A stretch of DNA of 10,196 nt from Pseudofrankia asymbiotica. GTDB lineage: Bacteria > Actinomycetota > Actinomycetes > Frankiales > Frankiaceae. The stretch spans positions 127,372 to 137,567 of the forward strand of contig NZ_MOMC01000012.1 in the NCBI RefSeq assembly GCF_001983105.1. The letters run 5' to 3'. The notes under the pieces were generated by a model. It saw nothing but the letters and a program-made list of their open reading frames with translations. It ran no database searches and was not told where the DNA came from. Numbering within the stretch: the stretch's first letter is position 1; each line of letters begins with the position of its first letter. Made by a program: the position numbers and the translations under genes. This document shows positions 1 to 6,296 of this stretch, piece by piece.

Positions 1-347
1 GCTCGCGGGGCTTCGTCGGCGAGATGACCGCCGCCACCGCCACCGCCGACCAGAGCGCGACCGAGGTCCGCTACGCGCCGGGCCAGGAGGGCGCCGCGAA
101 GACGCTCGTCGCCCGCGTCCAGGGCGCGAAGGCGGTGCCCGACACGACGCTCCTCGACGGTCTCAAGCTCGTCCTCGGCTCGTCGTTCACCGGCGTCACG
201 GGAGCGGCCGGCACCACGACGCCCGCCGGCTCCGCCGCGGACGCGCCGGCCGCGGCCGCCGTCTCGGGCGCCACGGGCGCGACCGCGCCGGGCGCCACGG
301 CCCTGGGCTCCGGAGGCATCCCCGCCGACACGTCGTGCACGCCATGA
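1..347 (+). CDS. LCP (LytR-CpsA-Psr) family protein, C-terminal end only (5' partial)
   Basis: The reading frame is open from base 3 and ends at TGA 345-347; the start lies upstream of the window. The visible part contains a stretch reading TEVRYAPGQEGAAKTLVARV and then LLDGLKLVLGSSFTGV, which looks like the small LytR C-terminal domain (LytR_C) that follows the catalytic LCP domain in actinobacterial proteins. The last ~50 residues are a low-complexity Ala/Gly/Thr/Pro tail ending in DTSCTP. Known members are membrane-anchored phosphotransferases that join lipid-linked glycopolymers to peptidoglycan outside the cell. No catalytic arginines are visible because that domain is outside the window, so the call rests on this C-terminal domain and on the neighbour: a TIGR03089 gene follows LCP genes in other actinomycetes (Rv3267-Rv3268 in M. 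tuberculosis, from memory). The ATG of the next gene overlaps the stop, suggesting translational coupling. Confidence 0.7.
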   Translation, partial: SRGFVGEMTAATATADQSATEVRYAPGQEGAAKTLVARVQGAKAVPDTTLLDGLKLVLGSSFTGVTGAAGTTTPAGSAADAPAAAAVSGATGATAPGATALGSGGIPADTSCTP

Positions 348-1303
348 CGGACGACGCGTCCCGCCTCGTCCCGGCCGAAGCGCTGCTCAGCCCGCCCGGG
401 CAGGGCGGCGTAGCCGCGGCGAGCGGCACGGCCCGGGTGGGCGGCACGGCTCCGTTCCCCGGGGTGGCGGCGGCGCTGGCGGCCCGGCTGCGGATCGACG
501 GGGCGAGCCCGATGGTCACGTTCTACGACGACGCCACCGGCGAGCGGGTCGAGCTGTCCGGCATCACCCTCGACAACTGGGTGGCCAAGACGGCGAACCT
601 GCTCGTCGACACCCTCGGCCTCGGTCCGGGCGACCGCGTCGGCGTGGACCTGCCGGCCCACTGGCTCGCCGTCGTCATCCTGCTGGCCGCCTGGTCGGCC
701 GGTCTCGAGGTGCTCGTCGCCCCCGGCTCCGAGGACCAGTCGGACGGGGGCGACGGAACTGACGGGTCCGACGACGACGAGCCAGCCGGCGTCGTCCAGG
801 CGCTCTTCGTCGCCGAGAGCCGGATCGACGCGGCGCTGGCGCTCGGCGCCGACGAGGTCGTCGCGCTGTCGCTGCGCCCGTTCGGCGCCCGGATGGCCCA
901 CCCGGTGGCCGGGGTGCTCGACTTCGCCGCGGAGGTGCCCACGCACGGCGACCGGTTCGCCGCGCCCGCGCCGCCCGCCGCGCAGACGTCCCTCCTGGCC
1001 CACGTCGCCGGCGCCGCCGAGGCGGCCGGCCTCGGCCCCGGCGACCGGCTGCTGTCCACCGCCGGGCCCGGCGGCGCCGAGGGCCTGCTGGCCACGGTGC
1101 TCGCGCCGTTGGTGACCGGCGCGTCGGTGGTCGTGTGCCGTCACCTCGACACTCACCTCGACGACGACGCGTTCGCCCGCCGGATCGCGGCGGAACGGGT
1201 GACGGCCGTCTGCGGCACGAGCCGCCCGCTGCCCACGGGTGTGCGTCGGCTGTCCCTCGCGGACGCCACGACGGTCCAGGGGCGTGTGCCGGAAGCCGGC
1301 TGA
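344..1303 (+). CDS. TIGR03089 family protein (truncated AMP-binding-enzyme-like)
   Basis: About 319 residues from ATG 344, which overlaps the LCP stop as ATGA; a GTG at 335 is in frame but less attractive. The core from about residue 57 (VTFYDDATGERVELSG, then a segment like LDNWVAKTANLL, then LGPGDRVGVDLPAHW and a hydrophobic stretch) matches the N-terminal fold of acyl-CoA synthetase/adenylating (ANL) enzymes as found in the actinobacterial TIGR03089 family. The later segment GLGPGDRLLSTAGPGGAEGL sits where such enzymes continue. I see no Ser/Thr/Gly-rich P-loop of the YTSGTTGxPKG type and no C-terminal lid domain, so adenylation activity is doubtful; this is normal for the family. The M. 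tuberculosis relative beside its LCP gene (Rv3268) is shorter, about 230 residues. Here there is a ~45-residue N-terminal extension and an acidic, Gly/Asp/Ser-rich insert around residues 127-147. Function is unknown; tight coupling to LCP suggests an envelope role. Confidence 0.8.
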   Translation: MTDDASRLVPAEALLSPPGQGGVAAASGTARVGGTAPFPGVAAALAARLRIDGASPMVTFYDDATGERVELSGITLDNWVAKTANLLVDTLGLGPGDRVGVDLPAHWLAVVILLAAWSAGLEVLVAPGSEDQSDGGDGTDGSDDDEPAGVVQALFVAESRIDAALALGADEVVALSLRPFGARMAHPVAGVLDFAAEVPTHGDRFAAPAPPAAQTSLLAHVAGAAEAAGLGPGDRLLSTAGPGGAEGLLATVLAPLVTGASVVVCRHLDTHLDDDAFARRIAAERVTAVCGTSRPLPTGVRRLSLADATTVQGRVPEAG

Positions 1304-1609
1304 GCGACGGCCCGGGGAGGTGGGCGGACGCTCCCAGGTGGGTATTTCACAGCGTGACCATCGGCCCGCCGTCCGCGCCCGGATCCTCCCGGTTAGGACG
1401 CGGATGTTCGTCCTGAACGAACGATTCCGTAACGCGGGGTTACTACCAGCGGGCAGGATGGCGGACGGCGCAAACCGGTCCGACTGGGCTCGGTGGCTCC
1501 GGCTACCGTCGATGGACGGACGGGCGCACCTGCCGGATTGGCGACGATCCGGAACTGTCCGGCATGACTGGCGGACAGGCCACGTCGATGACAAGAGAGG
1601 CAGCGAACC
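1304..1609 (+). other. Intergenic region upstream of ugd
   Basis: No credible gene. It is visibly less GC-rich than its flanks around 1340-1450. It holds two close inverted repeats (1406-1422 and 1429-1443, listed separately) and a 6-bp hairpin CCGGAT/ATCCGG at 1533-1538/1547-1552. A weak -10-like TACCGT lies at 1504-1509 without a convincing -35. A Shine-Dalgarno site AAGAGAGG lies at 1593-1600 before the ugd GTG. It probably carries the ugd promoter and leader. Confidence 0.5.
1406..1443. promoter_or_regulatory. Pair of inverted repeats, possible operator upstream of ugd
   Basis: Two perfect inverted repeats stand side by side, each with a 5-nt spacer. The first is GTTCGT-CCTGA-ACGAAC at 1406-1422 and the second is GTAAC-GCGGG-GTTAC at 1429-1443. 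They lie in a locally AT-richer stretch about 170-200 bases before the ugd start. Arms of this length and spacing are typical of dimeric regulator sites, but I cannot name a regulator and no promoter is firmly placed nearby. Confidence 0.35.
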
Positions 1610-3040
1610 GTGAGCAGGTCCAGGGTGGGCAGGCCGAGCACATCCGAGTGGCCCACGACGCCGCCCGGAGACCCTGCCGGCGCGGCGGGCGAGACCGGGC
1701 CACGGATCGCCGTCCTCGGCACCGGCTACCTCGGCGCGACCCACGCCGTGTGCATGGCCGAGCTCGGCTTCACCGTGATCGGCTACGACGTCGACACGGC
1801 GAAGGTCGCCCGCCTGTCGGTCGGTGAGGTGCCGTTCTTCGAGCCCGGCCTCGAGGAGCTGCTACGCAAGAACCTCGAGTCCGGGCGGCTGTCGTTCACC
1901 GCCGAGATCGGTGACGTCGCGACCTGGGCCGACGTGCACTTCATCTGCGTCGGCACCCCGCAACGCCCCAGCGACGGCGGCGCCGACCTGACCTACGTCG
2001 ACGCGGTCGTGGACGCCCTGATCGACACGGGTCTCGCGCCCGGCGCGTTGGTCGTCGGCAAGTCGACCGTGCCGACGGGCACCGCCGCGGCGCTGGCGGC
2101 CAGGATCCACGCCGCCGCGCCCGACGCCGAGCTCGCCTGGAACCCGGAGTTCCTGCGCGAGGGCTTCGCCGTCAACGACACGCTGCGCCCCGACCGGCTG
2201 GTCTTCGGCGTCATGCCGGATGGCGCCGCCGAGGCCCGCCTGCGCGCCGTCTACGCGCAGACGATCGAGGCGGGCACCCCGGTCGTGGTCACCGACTACG
2301 CCACCGCCGAGCTGGTCAAGGTCGCCGCGAACGCCTTCCTCGCCACCAAGATCTCGTTCATCAACGCGATGGCGGAGATCTGCGACGTGGCCGGCGCCGA
2401 CGTGTTGGAGCTGGCCACCAGCATCGGCTACGACGCCCGGATCGGCAGCCGGTTCCTGCGCCCCGGCATCGGGTTCGGCGGCGGCTGCCTGCCCAAGGAC
2501 ATCCGTGCGTTCCAGGCCAGGGCGACCGAGCTGGGCGCGGCGGACTCGCTGGCATTCCTGGCCGAGGTCGACGCGGTGAACCTGCGGGCACGCGGGCGGG
2601 CGGTCACGCTGACCCGCTCGGCGCTCGGCGGCACGGTCGACGGCCGGCGCCTCGGCGTGCTCGGCGCCGCGTTCAAGCCGAACTCCGACGACATCCGCGA
2701 CTCGCCGGCGCTCGACATCGCCGCGGCGCTCGCGGCCGACGGCGCGCTGGTGACCGTGTACGACCCGGCGGCCGTGCCGAACGCGCGCCCGCGCTACCCG
2801 TCGCTCAACTACGCGTCCTCGGTGCGCGAGGCGGTCACCGGCGCCGACGCGGTGCTGGTGCTCACCGAGTGGGGTGAGTTCCGCGAGCTCGACCCGGCGG
2901 CGTTGCTGTCCTACGTCGCCGGCGCGGTGATGGTCGACGGCAGGCACGCCCTCGACGCGGCACGCTGGCGCGCCGCCGGCTGGACCTACCACAGCCTCGG
3001 CCGCCCAGCCGCCGCCCCCACCGAGGCGGACGCCCGCTAA
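1610..3040 (+). CDS. ugd: UDP-glucose 6-dehydrogenase (UDP-glucose/GDP-mannose dehydrogenase family)
   Basis: A 476-residue cytoplasmic enzyme, expected to oxidise UDP-glucose with two NAD+ to UDP-glucuronate, a precursor for acidic or pentose-containing envelope polysaccharides. The Rossmann motif GTGYLG is at residues 37-42. The central motif NPEFLREG begins at N178. The catalytic cysteine is C293 within FGGGCLPKD, and the C-terminal nucleotide-binding domain carries GVLGAAFKPNSDDIRDSP, all hallmarks of the family. GTG 1610 was chosen because AAGAGAGG lies 9 bases upstream; this leaves a ~30-residue N-terminal extension rich in Ser/Pro/Gly before the Rossmann fold, so a slightly later start is possible. 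The sequence cannot exclude a related substrate such as GDP-mannose or UDP-ManNAc, but the FGGGCLPKD and FKPNSDD forms favour Ugd. It lies after LCP/TIGR03089 and before gtrA, consistent with a wall or capsule polysaccharide locus. Confidence 0.93.
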   Translation: MSRSRVGRPSTSEWPTTPPGDPAGAAGETGPRIAVLGTGYLGATHAVCMAELGFTVIGYDVDTAKVARLSVGEVPFFEPGLEELLRKNLESGRLSFTAEIGDVATWADVHFICVGTPQRPSDGGADLTYVDAVVDALIDTGLAPGALVVGKSTVPTGTAAALAARIHAAAPDAELAWNPEFLREGFAVNDTLRPDRLVFGVMPDGAAEARLRAVYAQTIEAGTPVVVTDYATAELVKVAANAFLATKISFINAMAEICDVAGADVLELATSIGYDARIGSRFLRPGIGFGGGCLPKDIRAFQARATELGAADSLAFLAEVDAVNLRARGRAVTLTRSALGGTVDGRRLGVLGAAFKPNSDDIRDSPALDIAAALAADGALVTVYDPAAVPNARPRYPSLNYASSVREAVTGADAVLVLTEWGEFRELDPAALLSYVAGAVMVDGRHALDAARWRAAGWTYHSLGRPAAAPTEADAR

Positions 3041-3054
3041 CCACACCTTTCCGG

Positions 3055-3285
3055 TGCTGGGGTCGACCTCGCGCAGGGCGCCGGTGGCGATGTCGTAGAC
3101 GAAGCCGCGAATCGACGTGGACCGGCGCAGGCAGGGCGAGGCGGCCAGAACTCGACCGAGGCGCGGGCGTTCGCCTCCAGGTCGCTGAACGCCAGCACCG
3201 GCCATCCGGGCCGGCTACCGGTCTCCTGCTCCAGGCGGCGCCAGGCAGCCCGCCTGGCACGCGGCTACTGGAGCAGGATGCCCCG
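3055..3285 (-). pseudogene. Decayed C-terminal remnant of a beta-carbonic anhydrase
   Basis: Reading the minus strand, one frame gives RLEQETGSRPGWPVLAF and SDLEANARASVE (about 3241-3154). A different frame then gives LAASPCLRRSTSIRGFVYD and IATGALREVDP (about 3148-3059). Joined, these follow the C-terminal third of mycobacterial-type beta-carbonic anhydrases, which from memory have ETGIRPTW, EDVRQSL and TSLRGFVFDVATGKLNEV in this order (Rv1284). A frameshift near 3148-3156 and an in-frame TAG at 3265-3267 disrupt it. Upstream only RGIL remains where the zinc-ligand motif DCGML would be, with Arg in place of Cys. The N-terminal two thirds, including the first zinc-ligand motifs, is not recognisable. 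It points tail-to-tail at ugd, a few bases from the ugd stop. I take it as a non-functional relic of a once convergent gene. Confidence 0.72.
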
Positions 3286-3335
3286 CGGAGGCACTTCCGA
3301 GCCGGCGCCCAGGGTTACTCCGTGGGGTACCCATT

Positions 3336-3388
3336 GTCACTCCGGTGACGCTGCCGGGTTGGGAGGCCGGCGCGGCGGCCTCCCAACC
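3336..3388. terminator. Double hairpin, probable factor-independent-like terminator
   Basis: A small hairpin GTCAC-TCCG-GTGAC (3336-3349) is followed by a perfect 12-bp stem: GGTTGGGAGGCC at 3357-3368 and GGCCTCCCAACC at 3377-3388, with an 8-nt loop. There is no T-run on either strand, which is common for GC-rich actinomycete terminators. It could end ugd transcription from the left or insulate gtrA; the orientation cannot be told. Confidence 0.5.
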
Positions 3389-3511
3389 GCGGCGCCCGTA
3401 GAGCCCAGAACGCCCTCTCCCTGCTGGAAAATCGGAGTTTGTAGGGATAGGAGGCGCACGGATCAGGGCACATTGACCAGGGCCGGCCATGAGCGCCGCG
3501 GGCGGCACGGG

Positions 3512-3539
3512 AGCCTGGCCCCGGGGGGAGGGCCCGGCT
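3512..3539. terminator. Hairpin with 10-bp stem in the gtrA upstream region
   Basis: AGCCTGGCCC (3512-3521) pairs with GGGCCCGGCT (3530-3539) with one mismatch around an 8-nt G-rich loop. It is flanked by two copies of GCCGCGGGC. It may be a terminator or a leader structure; no T-run follows. Confidence 0.3.
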
Positions 3540-3793
3540 GCCGCGGGCTGCCTCTACAGTGAAGGGACCGACGAGATGCCGGCCCACAAGGACATCTGGC
3601 CGTCCGCTGGTAGGGGACAAGGGGAACGGTGTCACCGACAGCAAACGAGGGCAGACCGTCTGTCGACACAGTCCCCCCGCATTCCCCAGGAGGATCTTTG
3701 CCTTCCGTCGTCGATCCGACCGCCTCCGTGTCGGCCCCCCACCGTGCCCGGCGAGGCGGGCGGGGGCGGTCGAAGGCCCGCCGGACGGCGTCG

Positions 3794-3809
3794 GTAGTCT
3801 CAGCGGGTG
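3794..3809 (+). promoter_or_regulatory. Candidate -10 element and short leader ORF before gtrA
   Basis: TAGTCT (3794-3799) fits the actinobacterial TANNNT -10 pattern. Seven bases later is GTG 3807, the distance at which leaderless transcripts start. That GTG opens a 10-codon frame (VTEINRSRLS) whose TGA at 3837-3839 overlaps the gtrA ATG at 3836 as ATGA. No -35 match is visible. This is a hypothesis from spacing only. Confidence 0.3.
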
Positions 3810-3835
3810 ACAGAAATCAACCGAAGTCGCCTGTC

Positions 3836-4336
3836 ATGAAGCATCGGGCACGGCCTTCACGGCTGACACTGCTCATCCACGAGCTGGGCAAGTTCGGCGT
3901 GGTCGGGGCGCTCGCCTATGTGGTCGACGTACTCGTCTCGAACCTGTGCCATTCGCAGTTCCACATGGAGCAGCTGACCGCGAAGACCATTTCCACGATC
4001 ATCGCGGCAACGGTCGCCTACATCGGGAACCGGAAGTGGTCGTTCACCCACCGCGCCCGTACCGGTGTGCGACGTGAGTACACGCTCTTCATCGTTCTGA
4101 ACGCGATTGGCCTGGGTATCGCCCTTGCGTCCCTGGGTTTCGGCAAGTACGTGCTGGGACTGCAGGGCGCGCTCGCGTTCAACCTGTTCGGTAACGTGAT
4201 CGGCACCGGCCTTGGCACCGTCTTCCGCTTCTGGGCGTACAAGCGCTGGGTGTTCCTGCACCCGGACCACCCACGCGCCGTCTCCGGCCCCGCCAACCAG
4301 CGGTCGGCCCGGGTGCCCGAGCCGGCCGGGCGCTGA
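3836..4336 (+). CDS. GtrA family membrane protein
   Basis: A 166-residue integral membrane protein from ATG 3836 with four predicted membrane segments (about residues 19-39, 48-64, 82-105 and 111-130). GtrA-family signatures are GKFGVVGALAYVVDV at the first segment, NRKWSF at 65-70 after the second, and FRFWAYKRWVF at 130-140 after the fourth. Family members are thought to move or anchor polyprenyl-phosphate-linked sugars in the membrane for glycan decoration, so it fits the envelope theme of ugd and LCP. The start is uncertain. ATG 3836 gives normal family length but has no Shine-Dalgarno site; TTG 3698 (212 residues) has a strong AGGAGG at 3688-3693 four bases upstream; GTG 3629 (235 residues) has AAGGGG. 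The added N-terminus would be basic and low-complexity. The C-terminal ~25 residues are a polar tail. Confidence 0.85.
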   Translation: MKHRARPSRLTLLIHELGKFGVVGALAYVVDVLVSNLCHSQFHMEQLTAKTISTIIAATVAYIGNRKWSFTHRARTGVRREYTLFIVLNAIGLGIALASLGFGKYVLGLQGALAFNLFGNVIGTGLGTVFRFWAYKRWVFLHPDHPRAVSGPANQRSARVPEPAGR

Positions 4337-4352
4337 CAGGGACGTCAGGCGA

Positions 4353-4396
4353 CTCGGGTACCCAGCGCTCGGGTACCCACTCGACTCGAGAACCCA
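4353..4396. repeat. Direct repeats with a GGGTACCC palindromic core after gtrA
   Basis: CTCGGGTACCCA occurs perfectly at 4353-4364 and 4368-4379, and a degenerate third copy CTCGAGAACCCA is at 4385-4396. Each perfect copy contains the self-complementary GGGTACCC. The array begins 16 bases after the gtrA stop. It may be a regulator site array or a slipped repeat. Confidence 0.5.
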
Positions 4397-4801
4397 GGGC
4401 ACGATTACCGACCGATCGAATATCGGGAGCAAGGGCTTGCGCGCCGTGGCCTCCCGGTAATCCCCGGACGGACGATGACCGGCCCGACCCCAATCACGGT
4501 CCGTGGCCGGCGCGCCGCTTCCGGAGTTCGCCCCTCTCGCCTTCGCGGTCACCATGCCCGCGGCACCCGCGGCGCCGGGACAGCCAGGGCGGCCCCGGCC
4601 GGCGCGGCACCTCCGCTGCCGGCGATACCAGCCCGGGTGCGACATGACACAACAGAAACCCAAGAGGTCACCCGACCATCAACCCCCGGCTGGTCGCGGA
4701 CGCCCGCGGCGTCCCCCAGCCGGCTCGGCCGGGATGAATCCATAACCGGCTCCCATACGCCGGTCACCCGCCGTTTCCCGTCAGTGCCAACCAGGCCACC
4801 G

Positions 4802-4813
4802 CATGCCGGCATG
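4802..4813. repeat. Perfect 12-bp palindrome
   Basis: CATGCCGGCATG reads identically on both strands and lies about 175 bases upstream of the start at 4989. It could be a regulator half-site pair; nothing else supports a function. Confidence 0.3.
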
Positions 4814-4923
4814 ACGGGCCAGCCTGCCCGGTTCCACCCGTCGCCGTCACACCGTAATGTCATACGCGCGACGTCTGATGTCCGACAACCGACCGCGAGA
4901 TGCCGCAAGACGGCACGACCTCC

Positions 4924-4929
4924 TAACAT
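4924..4929 (+). promoter_or_regulatory. Candidate -10 box for the first ectodomain gene
   Basis: TAACAT lies 59 bases before the ATG at 4989 in a GC-rich context and resembles a sigma-70-type -10 box. No good -35 is present at the expected distance. It overlaps the right arm of the TGTCCGA/TCGGACA inverted repeat (4879-4885 and 4929-4935), which could place an operator over the promoter. Confidence 0.3.
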
Positions 4930-4988
4930 CGGACACCGGCCCCGGGGATGGAGAGTGGGGACCCGGGGACCCTTTGGGAGGGAAAGTC

Positions 4989-6284
4989 ATGCAGCCAACA
5001 GGCCACGAGCCGGATAACTCGGACGCCGAGACCCAGCTCGTCGGTGGGTCCGGGGCGCCGCCGGGCCGGTCGCCCTACGGGCAGGGCCCATCCACACCCG
5101 CCGCGGGCGGCCAGCCGGCGGACGACGCGGACGCGGTGACCCGGCTGGTCGGCGGCGCCGCCGCCGATCCCTATCGCGCGGGCACACCAGGGGCCACGCC
5201 ACCAGGCGGCTACCAGCCGACCACGCCCTACCCGCAGCAGGGCGGCTACAGCACGCCGGCCGGCTACCCCCCGCCGGCACAGACGCCAGCCCCGGGTGGA
5301 TACCCAAGCCCGACGCCAGCCCCGAGTGGGTACCCAAGCCCGACGCCAGCGCCGGGCGGGTACCCGAGTCCGACGCCGGCGCCGGGCTACGAACAGCCGG
5401 GGTACACCCAGCCGGGCTATGGAACCCCGCAGGGCTACCAGCAGCCGGACTACGGCGCGCAGCCGGGCTATGACTACGGCCAGCAGACCCAGCAGGCCCC
5501 GCAGGGCTACGGCGGCTACCAGCAGCCCGGGTATGGCCAGCAGCCCGGCTACGACTACGGCCAGCAGGGCTACGCCCAGCAGCAGGGTTACGGCGGCGCG
5601 GGCTACCCCGGCGGCGGCCAGCCCCCACCGCCACGCAACAACAACCGTCGCAACCTGATCATCGGTGGCGCGGCGGCCGGCGTCGTGCTGATCGTCCTCA
5701 TCATCGTGCTGGGTGTGACGCTGGCCGGCGGTGACGACAAGCCGACCCCGGTGGCGTCGGGCACGCCGAGCGTGGCGACGACGGTCTCCCCGTCCGCGTC
5801 GACGACCCCCTCACCGCTGCCGACCAGCGCGACGCCGTCGCCCACGGCTTCCGGCGCGCTCAGCCTGGCCGAGCAGGCACTGGTGGATCGGCTGGACTCG
5901 GACGAGGTCTCGGACTGCGAGTCCGCGTCCGACCAGGAGGACAGCGACGTTCAGGCCGCGGTGCTGTGCACGGCGACCGGCGACGGCCGCGCCATCTTCG
6001 CGTTCAGCTACTTCGACGCGGACGCGCTGAAGCGCGACACGGACGCGCGCGGAAAGACGATCACGGACAACGGGGGCGACTGCAAGGACGGCAAGGACCA
6101 GGTCGGCACGTGGAACTTCACGGACAGCGAGGTCGACGAGGGCGCGCTGCTCTGTGGGCACCTCGACGACGGTTCGTTCTACATGCACTGGACCTACGAC
6201 GACGACCTCCTTGCCTTCTTCGCGACCGACAAGGACGCGACCGCCCTCTACCAGTGGTGGGTGGACTTCGACCCGCTGACCTGA
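4989..6284 (+). CDS. Membrane-anchored protein: TQLVGG motifs, PYGQ-rich tract, four-Cys ectodomain (paralogue 1)
   Basis: A 431-residue single-pass protein; ATG 4989 has GGGAGGG six bases upstream. In order it has: (1) two copies of D-A-x-T-[QR]-L-V-G-G at residues 12-20 and 48-56; (2) a Pro/Gly/Tyr/Gln-rich tract to about 215, with three [14 protein letters not shown] decapeptides and several QPGYDYGQQ units; (3) a basic N/R cluster and a membrane helix at about 223-246; (4) a Ser/Thr/Pro linker; (5) a C-terminal domain from S292 ([11 protein letters not shown]) with C310, C327, C365, C389 and W423-W424. The N-in topology follows from the basic residues before the helix, so the Cys domain would be outside, probably with two disulfides. 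The same domain occurs in the next two genes. It recalls ectodomains of some actinomycete Ser/Thr kinases (from memory, untested). Function unknown; binding or sensing at the envelope is an inference. Confidence 0.85.
   Translation: MQPTGHEPDNSDAETQLVGGSGAPPGRSPYGQGPSTPAAGGQPADDADAVTRLVGGAAADPYRAGTPGATPPGGYQPTTPYPQQGGYSTPAGYPPPAQTPAPGGYPSPTPAPSGYPSPTPAPGGYPSPTPAPGYEQPGYTQPGYGTPQGYQQPDYGAQPGYDYGQQTQQAPQGYGGYQQPGYGQQPGYDYGQQGYAQQQGYGGAGYPGGGQPPPPRNNNRRNLIIGGAAAGVVLIVLIIVLGVTLAGGDDKPTPVASGTPSVATTVSPSASTTPSPLPTSATPSPTASGALSLAEQALVDRLDSDEVSDCESASDQEDSDVQAAVLCTATGDGRAIFAFSYFDADALKRDTDARGKTITDNGGDCKDGKDQVGTWNFTDSEVDEGALLCGHLDDGSFYMHWTYDDDLLAFFATDKDATALYQWWVDFDPLT
5291..5380 (+). repeat. 30-bp tandem repeat inside paralogue 1
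   Basis: Three units occupy 5291-5320, 5321-5350 and 5351-5380, each encoding ten residues of the [10 protein letters not shown] type. The first two differ at only two bases, while the third has more changes. In-frame units mean copy-number changes would lengthen or shorten the cytoplasmic tract without breaking the frame. Confidence 0.85.
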
Positions 6285-6296
6285 CCCGTCAGCACC

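Larger units (their letters stand above)
3301..3835 (+). other. Intergenic region before gtrA
   Basis: No gene recognised. It contains hairpins (3336-3349, 3357-3388, 3512-3539) and an AT-richer patch around 3428-3480. Possible translation signals appear towards its end: an AAGGGG before GTG 3629 and an AGGAGG before TTG 3698, both in frame with gtrA. A candidate -10 element lies at 3794-3799. If gtrA starts upstream of 3836 the last 140-207 bases would be coding. Confidence 0.45.
4337..4988 (+). other. Long intergenic region between gtrA and the first ectodomain gene
   Basis: About 650 bases with no gene I can support; the open frames here give Arg/Pro/Ser-rich shadow peptides. It holds the 15-16-nt direct repeats at 4353-4396, an inverted repeat CCGAT-CGAAT-ATCGG at 4412-4426, a perfect palindrome at 4802-4813, and an inverted repeat TGTCCGA/TCGGACA at 4879-4885/4929-4935. 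It also has a candidate -10 at 4924-4929 and a tandem GGGGACCC pair just before the ribosome binding site. A small RNA or distant promoter elements could be hidden here. Confidence 0.45.

Noticed and set aside
1406..1422. Possible LexA/SOS box at GTTCGT-N5-ACGAAC
   Set aside because: The actinobacterial box has the opposite arm order (CGAAC-N4-GTTCG), so orientation and spacing do not fit.
71..1744. 557-codon open frame on the minus strand opposite LCP and TIGR03089
   Set aside because: Arg/Gly/His-rich shadow of well-supported + strand genes in GC-rich DNA; no recognisable domain.
1862..3205. 447-codon minus-strand open frame opposite ugd
   Set aside because: Only its first ~50 residues (the carbonic anhydrase relic) are meaningful; the rest is antisense to the conserved ugd sequence.
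3489..3797. Open frame on + strand before gtrA
   Set aside because: Composition is Arg/Pro-rich without a domain; overlaps hairpins and the alternative gtrA starts in another frame.
4475..5017. 180-codon + strand open frame in the spacer before paralogue 1
   Set aside because: Arg/Pro/Thr-rich with no motif, no ribosome binding site at its start, and it runs into the better supported paralogue 1.
5291..5380. Possible CRISPR-like array
   Set aside because: Units are contiguous 30-bp coding repeats with no unique spacers.
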